Shown: positions 24,819 to 31,995 of the stretch, piece by piece | How positions within the stretch are numbered: position 1 is the first letter of the stretch | Layout: each line of letters opens with the position of its first letter | Assembly: GCA_031269875.1 (NCBI GenBank) | Contig: JAISYM010000128.1 | Span: 1-32,042 of the forward strand | DNA length: 32,042 nt | Source of the DNA: Synergistaceae bacterium | GTDB taxonomy: Bacteria > Synergistota > Synergistia > Synergistales > Synergistaceae | Reading direction: 5' to 3' | Notes under the pieces: generated by a model | Database searches by the model: none | The model's input: only the letters and a program-made list of their open reading frames with translations | Told to the model about the DNA's origin: nothing | Position numbers and translations under genes: made by a program

Positions 24819-26033
24819 ATGCGTCTCTCTGATGAAGAACAACGCATGCTGGACGGAGTTTACGGTGAAATGACCCGGAAGAACATGAAAGTATTGGTGA
24901 CATTGGGTAAGATTTTCGGCGCTGAAAGGATGATAAAGATAAACAACGTCCATACTCCGGGCGTTTCTTATCGCGTCACTGGGGACGCCGGGCTGAATTA
25001 CGTCAAAGAAGCCAGCCAGAGCGTGAAATTTAAGATTCCGGCGACGCTCAACACGATTGGCATTGATTATGAAAACTGGGAAAATGTTGGCTTCCCAGCG
25101 GAGTTTTCCAACAAGCAAATGGAATTGTGTGAATGTTACAAAAAAATGGGCGCGATCACTACAAACACCTGCACTCCCTATTTTGTCGGCAGCGTTCCAT
25201 CGTTTGGGGAGCATATTGCATGGGGAGAATCATCGGCAATCGTATTTGCCAATTCTGTTTTAGGTGCTCGCACCAATCGAGAAGGAGGCCCTACTGCGCT
25301 TGCCGCCGCAATAACTGGTAGAGTTCCCGAATACGGCCTCCATCTCGACGAGAATCGTAAGGGTACGCATCTGATAAGGGTTGAAAAGCAGCCCGAAACG
25401 GATAAAGATTACGCGGTATTGGGATATTTCGCAGGACTTTTAGTGGGACAAGATATTCCTGTTTTCGAGGGGATTAAATCGCGCCCGTCTATTGAAAATC
25501 TCAAGGCTCTCGGTGCCGCATTGGCTTCATCCGGCGCTGCTGCGCTGTTCCATATGATAGGCATCACCCCCGAAGCCTCGCGAAAAAGCGACGTCGTAAG
25601 GAGCAACGTCGATGCTGTCATGTTTGGTCAAGACGAACATGACAGAGTTTGCGAAAAATTTTACCTTACTGGTGCCATTGATTTTGTGGTTTTAGGTTGT
25701 CCACATACGTCAATAATTGAAATACGCGACATCGCAAAAATGATCGCTGGCAAAAAAATTAAAACAGGTTTGTGGGTATGTGCTTCCAGGCAGGTTAAAT
25801 CACTGGCGGACACAATGGGTTACAGCAAGATGATCACAGATGCAGGAGGAGAGATCATCTGCGATACATGTCCCGTACTCTGTGCTACGCTGACTGAGCG
25901 CAAATACCAGACTGTCGCCACTAATTCCGGGAAAATGGCTCACTACGCTCCTGGCTTGTGGAATATGCAACCTCTGCTGCTCGATACTAGCGACTGCATA
26001 AAATCTGCCGTAAGCGGCGAGTGGAGAGGTTGA
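24819..26033 (+). CDS. Aconitase X catalytic (large) subunit
   Basis: Aconitase X enzymes are Fe-S dehydratases of hydroxy acids: cis-3-hydroxy-L-proline dehydratase and mevalonate-5-phosphate dehydratase are known. The 404-residue protein shows the AcnX catalytic pattern: YFVGSVPSFGEHIAWGESSAIVFANSVLGARTN (in 121-153) and three Cys at family positions, C118 (TNTCTPY), C294 (VLGCPH) and C351 (CDTCPVL). The small subunit is a separate gene 3 bases downstream, as in two-subunit types. AGGAGG precedes ATG. No proline racemase or ornithine cyclodeaminase gene is nearby, which argues against hydroxyproline use. Neighbouring ubiD and ubiX make a dehydration-decarboxylation module likely. Confidence 0.88.
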   Translation: MRLSDEEQRMLDGVYGEMTRKNMKVLVTLGKIFGAERMIKINNVHTPGVSYRVTGDAGLNYVKEASQSVKFKIPATLNTIGIDYENWENVGFPAEFSNKQMELCECYKKMGAITTNTCTPYFVGSVPSFGEHIAWGESSAIVFANSVLGARTNREGGPTALAAAITGRVPEYGLHLDENRKGTHLIRVEKQPETDKDYAVLGYFAGLLVGQDIPVFEGIKSRPSIENLKALGAALASSGAAALFHMIGITPEASRKSDVVRSNVDAVMFGQDEHDRVCEKFYLTGAIDFVVLGCPHTSIIEIRDIAKMIAGKKIKTGLWVCASRQVKSLADTMGYSKMITDAGGEIICDTCPVLCATLTERKYQTVATNSGKMAHYAPGLWNMQPLLLDTSDCIKSAVSGEWRG

Positions 26034-26036
26034 AAA

Positions 26037-26441
26037 ATGTCCGAAAAAACGCTGAAAGGCCGCTGTATAGTAGAAGGCGAAACAGAAGGTGAGGCTATTG
26101 TCACGAAAGATCCGATCTCTTTTATGGGCACAGTAAACCCTAAAACCGGCGTAATTATCGAACGCAAACATGAGATTGAAGGTTCGTGTCTCAAGGGAAA
26201 AATCTTGGTATTCCCGCACTCAAAGGGTTCGACCGGCGGATCATACATGCTGTACGACGCAGTAAAAAATTGCGTCGGGCCGGTTGGGATCATCAACAGA
26301 GCGGCTGAGTCGGTAGTCACTATCGGAGCTATTGTGGCCGAACTGCCAATGGTGGATCAAGTAGACATAAGTCAGATAAAAACGGGAGATTATGTTTATC
26401 TGAACGCAACCGAAGGCGTCGTCAGGGTAGTGTCGAAGTAA
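26037..26441 (+). CDS. Aconitase X swivelling (small) subunit
   Basis: This 134-residue protein is the swivel domain (DUF126 type) that closes over the AcnX large subunit. The diagnostic stretch is PHSKGSTGGSYMLYDA (60-75) with the conserved Ser (S65), followed by RAAESVVTIGAIVAELPMVDQVD. The N-terminal GRCIVEGETEGEAIVTKDPISF matches the family. GAGAGG lies just upstream of ATG. It is 3 bases after the large subunit, so the two are made stoichiometrically. After it comes a 119-base gap with a stem-loop, then ubiD. Confidence 0.87.
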   Translation: MSEKTLKGRCIVEGETEGEAIVTKDPISFMGTVNPKTGVIIERKHEIEGSCLKGKILVFPHSKGSTGGSYMLYDAVKNCVGPVGIINRAAESVVTIGAIVAELPMVDQVDISQIKTGDYVYLNATEGVVRVVSK

Positions 26442-26475
26442 AAAACTAATGGTGGAGGTGGTGTGATTAAGGGTG

Positions 26476-26532
26476 ATCTCTCAAGAGGATATCGAGACAG
26501 AATGTTGGTGCTGACCATTAGAGAGATTTTTT
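26476..26532 (+). terminator. Stem-loop with T tract between acnX small subunit and ubiD
   Basis: An inverted repeat (ATCTCTCAA at 26476-26484, TTAGAGAGAT at 26518-26527) is followed directly by a run of six T (26527-26532). The loop is about 33 bases, so the hairpin is modest. It could be a weak terminator or attenuator inside the operon that lowers ubiD expression relative to the genes before it. Confidence 0.4.
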
Positions 26533-26560
26533 AGATTGATTTTTTAAAGGAGGAATTCCG

Positions 26561-27907
26561 ATGATAGACTTAAAATCATTTCTGGAAAGTATTAAAGCAG
26601 ACAAGAATCATTTTTTGACTGTCAAGCGCGAGGTGGATGCAAAATTTGAAGCGTCAGCAGTACTCGAAAAGTTGCAGCACGAAAATCGTTATCCCGCCGT
26701 ATATTACGAAAAGGTAAAGGGTTATGATTTCCCCGTGGTGAGCAATGTTTTTGCGGATAGAGACCGTATCGCAATTGCTTTCGGTGTCGACAGTAAAAAC
26801 CTTAACCGTACCATTCGCGAACTTGAAGTGAACCCCATAGCCCCGGTTATGGTAAGTGACGCGGCTGTTCAGGAAGTCGTATATACTGGAAATGAGGTTG
26901 ACCTTACAAAATTTCCTGTTTTCACGCATAACGCGGAAGAAGTGGGGCCGTACATTTCCTGCGGAATGCTTGTCGGGAAAGATCCAGAGACAGGCATACG
27001 CAATGTCGGGATGTACAGGCACCTCGTCCAGTCAAAAAACCAAATCGGCGTTCATTTCGCGGAAACGGGTCACGGGCGCCTACTGTTCGATAAGTGGCAG
27101 GCAAAGGGAGAAAAAATGCCGGTAGCAATTACTATAGGGCATCACCCACTGGTATATTTGGGTGCGCTCAGCTTTGTACCATTCGGCATTGATGAATATA
27201 CGATAATGGGCAGCTTTATAAAAGAACCGTTACGTTTGGTCAAATGTAAAACAGTCGACCTAGAAGTTCCAGCTGAAGCGGAAATAGTCTTGGAGGGTTA
27301 TGTGGAGACGCAAGAGACTACATTGGACGGTCCCATCGGTGAATATACAACTGTTTACGGAAAACAACGCCAGAATCCGTTTATAAAAATAACTGCAATA
27401 ACTATGCGCAAAAATCCGATATATTTTGACTGCTTCAACGGCCATATTGATCATATGCTCCTTGGTGGTACACCACGCCTTGGATCTATATATCGCGCTG
27501 TGAAAACCGCTTGCCCGACTGTAGTAGATGTGTACATGCCTCCATCCGGCACGTGCCGTTTCGCATGTTACATCAGCATCAAAAAAAGACACGAAGGAGA
27601 GGCAAAGAATGCCATCTGCGCGGCGATTGGGGCTGACCCGTTCATCAAGCTCTGCATAGTGGTCGATGATGATGTGGATATATTCAACGATTCGAAGATG
27701 TTACTGGCTATAAACACAAGAATGCGGCCTAGGGATAATCTATTCATGATCCCTGGAGCTAAAACCAACGCCCTTGACCCGACTGTCGAAAATGAACTCC
27801 TCGTGACAAAAATAGGGATCGATGCGACTAAGCCGCTTGTTGGATTCCCTAATACGGTGAGTGTTCCGGGCGCAAGGGAGCTTGACTTGTCGAAGTATAT
27901 AGGTTGA
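26561..27907 (+). CDS. UbiD-family prFMN-dependent decarboxylase
   Basis: UbiD enzymes (de)carboxylate alpha,beta-unsaturated or aromatic acids using prenylated FMN. The 448-residue length is normal. The cofactor-binding pattern is clear: N148 and R153 in NVGMYRHL, H165, GHHPLVYL at 193-200, a DEY (E212) and DGPIGEY (D256 and E261). In Fdc1 the corresponding pair is Glu and Glu; the first is Asp here. It is in the same operon as a UbiX (prFMN synthase) and the AcnX dehydratase, which makes unsaturated acids. It probably removes CO2 from the dehydration product. A strong AAAGGAGG site precedes ATG. The substrate cannot be read from the sequence. Confidence 0.9.
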   Translation: MIDLKSFLESIKADKNHFLTVKREVDAKFEASAVLEKLQHENRYPAVYYEKVKGYDFPVVSNVFADRDRIAIAFGVDSKNLNRTIRELEVNPIAPVMVSDAAVQEVVYTGNEVDLTKFPVFTHNAEEVGPYISCGMLVGKDPETGIRNVGMYRHLVQSKNQIGVHFAETGHGRLLFDKWQAKGEKMPVAITIGHHPLVYLGALSFVPFGIDEYTIMGSFIKEPLRLVKCKTVDLEVPAEAEIVLEGYVETQETTLDGPIGEYTTVYGKQRQNPFIKITAITMRKNPIYFDCFNGHIDHMLLGGTPRLGSIYRAVKTACPTVVDVYMPPSGTCRFACYISIKKRHEGEAKNAICAAIGADPFIKLCIVVDDDVDIFNDSKMLLAINTRMRPRDNLFMIPGAKTNALDPTVENELLVTKIGIDATKPLVGFPNTVSVPGARELDLSKYIG

Positions 27908-27945
27908 CGGACAAATTCAAAAAACAATTAATCTTGTGGTTGGCA

Positions 27946-28004
27946 CAAGGCCAAAATCCACTAGCGATACATATATTTAATTATATAGTGTGTTTTGGCC
28001 CTTG
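27946..28004 (+). other. Long imperfect stem-loop upstream of dctP
   Basis: Arms 27946-27963 and 27986-28004 are complementary except for a one-base bulge and two mismatches (CAAGG-CCAAAA-CACTA against TAGTG-TTTTGG-CCCTTG). The 22-base loop is almost all A and T. It lies in the 125-base gap between ubiD and dctP with no T tract after it, so it looks like an mRNA processing or stability structure, not a terminator. Confidence 0.5.
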
Positions 28005-28032
28005 CTTTACAAACGATTGGGAGGTAGCAGTT

Positions 28033-29037
28033 ATGAATTTACTGAGGAAAATAGCTATTTTCGCTTCGCTGTCGATAATGTTGTGCGCCTTAAGTGGTGG
28101 TATCGCTCAAGCTGCGTCACCCGCTAAAATCGTCATGAGAGTAGGCACCCCTACAACGATCAAAGACATACAGTACTATGAAATGGAACAATTTAAGAAG
28201 CTGCTGGAAGAGAAAATTGGCGACAAGATTTCGGTAGAATTATACCCAGCGGGCCAACTAGGGAGCAATGCTCAGATGCTTCAAGGCATTCAGGCAGGGG
28301 CCGTCCATGGTTTGCTTGAACCGACAGCCTTCCTAGGAGGGTTCTGTAGCGTAGCAAATGTCGTAGACCTGCCATATATGTTCAAAGACGTTTGGAGCGC
28401 GACGGAGATTTTAAATACGAAGGATGGTGATCAATTGCGCGATTATCTGGCAACGCGCGAGGTGTTCACCGCGAGCTTTTACCCTCACGGTGACAGGATT
28501 ACGCTTATAAACGCTCCAATAAATTCGATTAAAGATTTGGCAGGTAAAAAAATACGTGTGATGGGTGCAAAGGTACTGCAGGATCAATACGCTTCGTGGG
28601 GCGCGACTGGGATCCCTATGGACGTGCCAGAACTTTACACCGCGTTACAGCAAGGGACAATAGATGGTTTAGAAAGTTCGCCGACATTCTGTCAGCAAGG
28701 GAAGTATTTCGAGGTCGCAAAAAATCTCTTTTACGAACCAAAAGGTGCCGAAGTGACTATTTTTATGCTCAGCAAAGTATGGTTCGATAAGCTGCCTGAA
28801 GACATCAAATCAGCAATCATTGAAACGGCCAAGGAAGTTCAACCGCTGGCTGATAAACAGTCGAGAGTGATGCAGGAAGAGTCTATAAAGATTATGAAAG
28901 ATGCCGGAGTAAATGTGATCATAACCTCACCGGAATTCCATGACGAACTTGTTAAGAGAGCGCTATCAGTACACGATATATTTCTTAAAGATAATCCAGA
29001 GGCTAAGCCCATATACGATCACTTTAAAAGCTTATGA
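28033..29037 (+). CDS. dctP: TRAP transporter substrate-binding protein
   Basis: DctP-type proteins bind an organic acid in the periplasm and hand it to the DctQM membrane part. From ATG 28033 (GGGAGG upstream) the 334-residue protein begins with a signal peptide: KIAIFASLSIMLCALSGGIAQA, cleavage probably after A27. The mature protein has the DctP pattern: VELYPAGQLGSNAQMLQGIQAGAVHG and the conserved Arg/Asn region DLAGKKIRVMGAKV, then AVQQGTIDG-like ALQQGTIDGLE. A carboxylate substrate is expected from the conserved RVM Arg. The longer frame from 27904 is not used. It is flanked on both sides by large stem-loops, which may raise its mRNA level. Confidence 0.93.
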   Translation: MNLLRKIAIFASLSIMLCALSGGIAQAASPAKIVMRVGTPTTIKDIQYYEMEQFKKLLEEKIGDKISVELYPAGQLGSNAQMLQGIQAGAVHGLLEPTAFLGGFCSVANVVDLPYMFKDVWSATEILNTKDGDQLRDYLATREVFTASFYPHGDRITLINAPINSIKDLAGKKIRVMGAKVLQDQYASWGATGIPMDVPELYTALQQGTIDGLESSPTFCQQGKYFEVAKNLFYEPKGAEVTIFMLSKVWFDKLPEDIKSAIIETAKEVQPLADKQSRVMQEESIKIMKDAGVNVIITSPEFHDELVKRALSVHDIFLKDNPEAKPIYDHFKSL

Positions 29038-29089
29038 ACCAAAAGAAACGCGCGATATTTGACCTAGTTTGCCGGAAACACTAAATTTT

Positions 29090-29180
29090 GCGTTGCTAAG
29101 CTTCTAGGGTATGGGCGAGCTCTAAGTTAAACAAACAGCATTCGATTGAATGATTTTGATACCCTAGAACTTGGCAACGC
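29090..29180 (+). other. Long imperfect inverted repeat downstream of dctP
   Basis: Arms 29090-29112 and 29159-29180 pair over about 22 bases (GCGTTGC..AAG..TTCTAGGGTAT against ATACCCTAGAA..CTT..GCAACGC) with few mismatches. The 46-base loop contains a smaller hairpin (CATTC 29139-29143, GAATG 29148-29152). It occupies most of the 203-base dctP-dctQ gap. It may protect dctP mRNA ends or be a degenerate small mobile element; no target duplication was seen. Confidence 0.5.
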
Positions 29181-29240
29181 CTTTATGCAGACACTGATAA
29201 TCAAATAGCCCAAACGAGGTTTAATGCGAGGAGTGATTCG

Positions 29241-29768
29241 ATGATTAATGCGATACGAAAATACGTTAATAAATTAAATGGGGCTATAAATTCGCTCTCT
29301 ATAATAGCCATGGTGATCTGTGTATCGTCTGCGACTCTAAACACCGCTATGAGATATTTATTAAATCATCCATTGCGATGGAGCGAGGAAGTTTGCGTCA
29401 TTTCGCTTGTATGGGTGGTCTATTGTTCGCTTCCTCTATTGGAGGAGCACCGAGAACATCTCAATATGACTGCAATCTATAATCTTTTCCCGGAAAAATT
29501 CAAAAGTTTTGTCGATTTAATATGTAAGCTCACAATTGTTATTATTGCACTGTATATCGCAAAGATAAGCCTGGACATAATGTTGCGCAACTATGACCTC
29601 AAAATTAACACACAGGTTTTGGATTTGCCTTATTGGACTATATACCTCGTGATTCTGATAAGTTTCGTTTTGATTGCCATGACCAGTATACTCGCCTTAT
29701 TTCCGGAAACTAAATTGGAAAATGAAGGAAACTCCACGATTGAAGAACAAGGAGCTGATACGAAATGA
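29241..29768 (+). CDS. dctQ: TRAP transporter small permease subunit
   Basis: DctQ is the small membrane subunit of the tripartite importer. The 175-residue protein has four hydrophobic segments (about 18-40, 51-72, 88-110 and 130-152). The conserved MRYLLNHPLRWSEEVCVISLVWVVYCSLPLLEEHREHL block with its Arg, Trp and Glu pair is present between segments 1 and 3. GCGAGGAG lies upstream of ATG 29241. Its stop overlaps the dctM start by 4 bases. The 203-base gap before it holds a large inverted repeat. Confidence 0.9.
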   Translation: MINAIRKYVNKLNGAINSLSIIAMVICVSSATLNTAMRYLLNHPLRWSEEVCVISLVWVVYCSLPLLEEHREHLNMTAIYNLFPEKFKSFVDLICKLTIVIIALYIAKISLDIMLRNYDLKINTQVLDLPYWTIYLVILISFVLIAMTSILALFPETKLENEGNSTIEEQGADTK

Positions 29769-31003
29769 TAACCTTACTGTTTTTATTCGTTCCCCTGATG
29801 CTTGGCTTTCCAATCTACACCGGTCTCCTGCTGAGCGGTGGGTATCTCCTCATCTTTGGTTATGGCGTTCCTGCGGATATGTTGGTAACAAGTATGTTTG
29901 ATGGTGTAGCTAAATTTAGCCTAAGCGCGGTTCCATTTTTTCTCTTTGCCGGGTGTGTTATGGAACGCACCAGCATAGCTGCAAGACTTGTCGGGTGTTT
30001 TACCCCGTGGTTGATTCGCGCGCGCGGCGGGATAAGCATTGCAGCCGTATGCGCTAATGAGGTTTTCGGCGCGATGTCCGGTTCCGCCCCTGCCGCCGCT
30101 GGGACAATAGGCAAAGCGATGTTTCCGATAGTAAGCAAAGATTCTGGGGAGAGTTTTGCACTTGGTTTATTTGCTTCATGCGGAGCGCTCGCGATTATAA
30201 TGCCTCCGAGCATTAATATGATCATTTTCGCTACATCGACTAACGTCTCGATAAGCAGGCTGTTCAAGGCCGGAATCATTCCAGCGCTGATTATAGGTTT
30301 ATTTCTCTCTGCGTATCTCGTAAAAAAGAGTAAGCCGGTATCGCCTGACAATAAATTCGATATTAATTACGCAATGAAATCGCTCTGGCGCGGATTGCCA
30401 GCGCTATCATTGCCGGTTCTGATTTTGGGTGGTATCTACGGAGGGATTTTCACTCCTAGCGAAGCTGGGGCTATCTCAGCTGTTTACGCATTGATAGTAG
30501 CAAAGTTTATATTCAACGAGATAAATTGGAAAATAATCATCGCATGCTTGCGGGATACGGTAAAATTGACCGGTCAAATATTTATATTAATTGCAGCGAG
30601 CACGGTTTTTTCACAAGCCTTAGCTATAGCGCAAGTACCTGCCATGCTTGGAAATGCTTTGAGCGGTCTGAGTGAAGTATCTTTCCTCGTGTTGATGAAT
30701 ATAGTGCTTTTAATCGCTGGGGCGTTTTTCGATCCGACATCGGCGATACTAATCCTTGCTCCTGTTTTCATACCAATATCCGCTACGCACGGAATAGATC
30801 CAATTCACGCGGGGATTATTTTCACAATAAATCTCGCCATAGGGATGTTTACCCCTCCTTTCGGGTTGAATTTATTCGTAATCCAGGGTATCTTTAATAA
30901 ACCTATGGAAGTCATAGCAAAATCAATTGTACCGTTCTTCTTTGTGTATCTGGTATGTTTAGTCATATTTACTTTTTGTCCACAACTCTACATGTGGTTA
31001 TGA
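29765..31003 (+). CDS. dctM: TRAP transporter large permease subunit
   Basis: DctM is the ion-coupled transport subunit. The 412-residue protein is hydrophobic throughout, with about 11-12 membrane segments. Family motifs: PFFLFAGCVMERTSIAARLV, GSAPAAAGTIGKAMFPI, PPSINMIIFATSTNVS, GGIYGGIFTPSEAGAISAVYAL and the C-terminal MFTPPFGLNLFVIQG. The start overlaps dctQ by 4 bases (ATGA). It is 20 bases before ubiX, which shows that the transporter belongs to the UbiD/UbiX system and is not a separate unit. Confidence 0.94.
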   Translation: MITLLFLFVPLMLGFPIYTGLLLSGGYLLIFGYGVPADMLVTSMFDGVAKFSLSAVPFFLFAGCVMERTSIAARLVGCFTPWLIRARGGISIAAVCANEVFGAMSGSAPAAAGTIGKAMFPIVSKDSGESFALGLFASCGALAIIMPPSINMIIFATSTNVSISRLFKAGIIPALIIGLFLSAYLVKKSKPVSPDNKFDINYAMKSLWRGLPALSLPVLILGGIYGGIFTPSEAGAISAVYALIVAKFIFNEINWKIIIACLRDTVKLTGQIFILIAASTVFSQALAIAQVPAMLGNALSGLSEVSFLVLMNIVLLIAGAFFDPTSAILILAPVFIPISATHGIDPIHAGIIFTINLAIGMFTPPFGLNLFVIQGIFNKPMEVIAKSIVPFFFVYLVCLVIFTFCPQLYMWL

Positions 31004-31023
31004 TTTTACGAGGGGGGACCCTT

Positions 31024-31593
31024 ATGAAAAAACGTATTATAGTAGCCATTTCTGGTGCTACGGGTGTCGTCTACGGTATACGTTTGCTAGAAATCCTAAG
31101 GGAAACAGGTGATTTTGAAGTTCATTTGATATTGAGCGAGTGGGCTTGCAAAAATATAGAGATAGAGAGCGAGAAGTCCGTTGATTATATTAAGGGACTG
31201 TGTGATTTTTATTATGACAACAATCAGTTAGATGCCTGTATTTCGAGCGGATCTTTTCTCGTGCTCGGAATGCTGATCGTTCCTTGCAGTATGAAGACGC
31301 TCTCGGCCATTGCCAATGGTTACGCGGATTCATTGATATCCCGTTGTGCGGATGTCTCACTCAAGGAACAGCGCCCGCTGATTATTGCCCCTCGCGAGAC
31401 GCCACTAAGTACGATTCACCTTGAAAATATGTTGAAGTTGTCAAAAATGGGGGTCTGTATAATTCCCCCAATGCCTTCCTTTTATAATAAACCACAGACG
31501 ATTGACGACATTATCAATCATTTTTGCGGCAGGCTCCTCGATAAATTCGGAATCACGAATGGATATTCAAGGCGATGGAACGGTACGGTTTGA
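31024..31593 (+). CDS. ubiX: UbiX-type flavin prenyltransferase
   Basis: UbiX joins dimethylallyl (pyro)phosphate to FMN to make the prFMN used by UbiD. The 189-residue protein has GATG (11-14), SSGS (74-77), PCS (87-89), LKEQRPL (113-119) and PRETPL (123-128), all family signatures. ATG 31024 has GAGGGGGGA just upstream; the frame is open further back into dctM but that part is not used. It is the last gene of the locus. It supplies the cofactor for the decarboxylase 3 kb upstream. A second copy elsewhere in the genome cannot be excluded. Confidence 0.94.
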   Translation: MKKRIIVAISGATGVVYGIRLLEILRETGDFEVHLILSEWACKNIEIESEKSVDYIKGLCDFYYDNNQLDACISSGSFLVLGMLIVPCSMKTLSAIANGYADSLISRCADVSLKEQRPLIIAPRETPLSTIHLENMLKLSKMGVCIIPPMPSFYNKPQTIDDIINHFCGRLLDKFGITNGYSRRWNGTV

Positions 31594-31673
31594 GAAACAC
31601 ACAGCTTGATTGTTTGGGGTTTACGCGGCATTGAGAGTTCTGGTTGTGTCCGTTACGAAGTAAATACCCATAT

Positions 31674-31930
31674 TCAATTATTATGCGGCTTCTTTGCGCT
31701 TAAGGATACGCCGCAGTTCCGATGCAAGCACCAGAGATCCGGGTTTTTCACGACCCAGTGGCGGGTCTTGGCTGAGCCTACGCGCTCAACCATCTCAAGT
31801 TTTTTCAATCCGTCAATGTTCTTCTGCACTCCTGTTCTTCTGCACTCCGCGAGATGACATCACAATTTTCTCTGATATTGTCTTGGCACTGATTCGCGGT
31901 TGCTCCGTAAGCGTCAAATAGGGCGTCACC
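31674..31930 (-). pseudogene. Remnant of a winged-helix C-terminal domain, frameshifted
   Basis: On the minus strand one frame reads YLTLTEQPRISAKTISEKI-MSSRGVQKN, then after the duplication the neighbouring frame reads IDGLKKLEMVERVGSAKTRHWVVKN before a stop at 31674. Joined, they form a helix-turn-helix/winged-helix of the kind found at the C terminus of Fic- or AAA_4 (Schlafen-like)-type DNA-associated proteins. The frame is broken by an exact 16-bp tandem duplication at 31817-31848. No ATP-binding domain is present upstream, so it is a truncated remnant. The exact parent family is uncertain. Confidence 0.6.
31817..31848. repeat. Exact 16-bp tandem duplication
   Basis: The unit TGTTCTTCTGCACTCC occurs twice in direct tandem at 31817-31832 and 31833-31848. 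Sixteen bases is not a multiple of three. Removing one copy restores a continuous winged-helix frame on the minus strand, so the duplication is the likely inactivating event or one of them. Confidence 0.9.
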
Positions 31931-31995
31931 TGTAAAGGCGGAGCGAAAAGCGATAGACTGCCTCTCTGTGAAAGTGAAGAATGGAGGGGTTTGTA

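Noticed and set aside
24819-26441. cis-3-hydroxy-L-proline dehydratase as the specific identity of aconitase X
   Set aside because: No proline racemase, ornithine cyclodeaminase or amino-acid transporter genes are adjacent. The general aconitase-X call is kept without a substrate.
27904-28032. N-terminal extension of dctP by 43 codons
   Set aside because: The extension has no ribosome site and would place the signal peptide internally. ATG 28033 follows GGGAGG and starts the signal peptide properly.
31920-31985. Possible riboswitch before the partial gene at the right end
   Set aside because: Only a weak GGCGG/CTGCC pairing was seen and no known riboswitch consensus could be matched.
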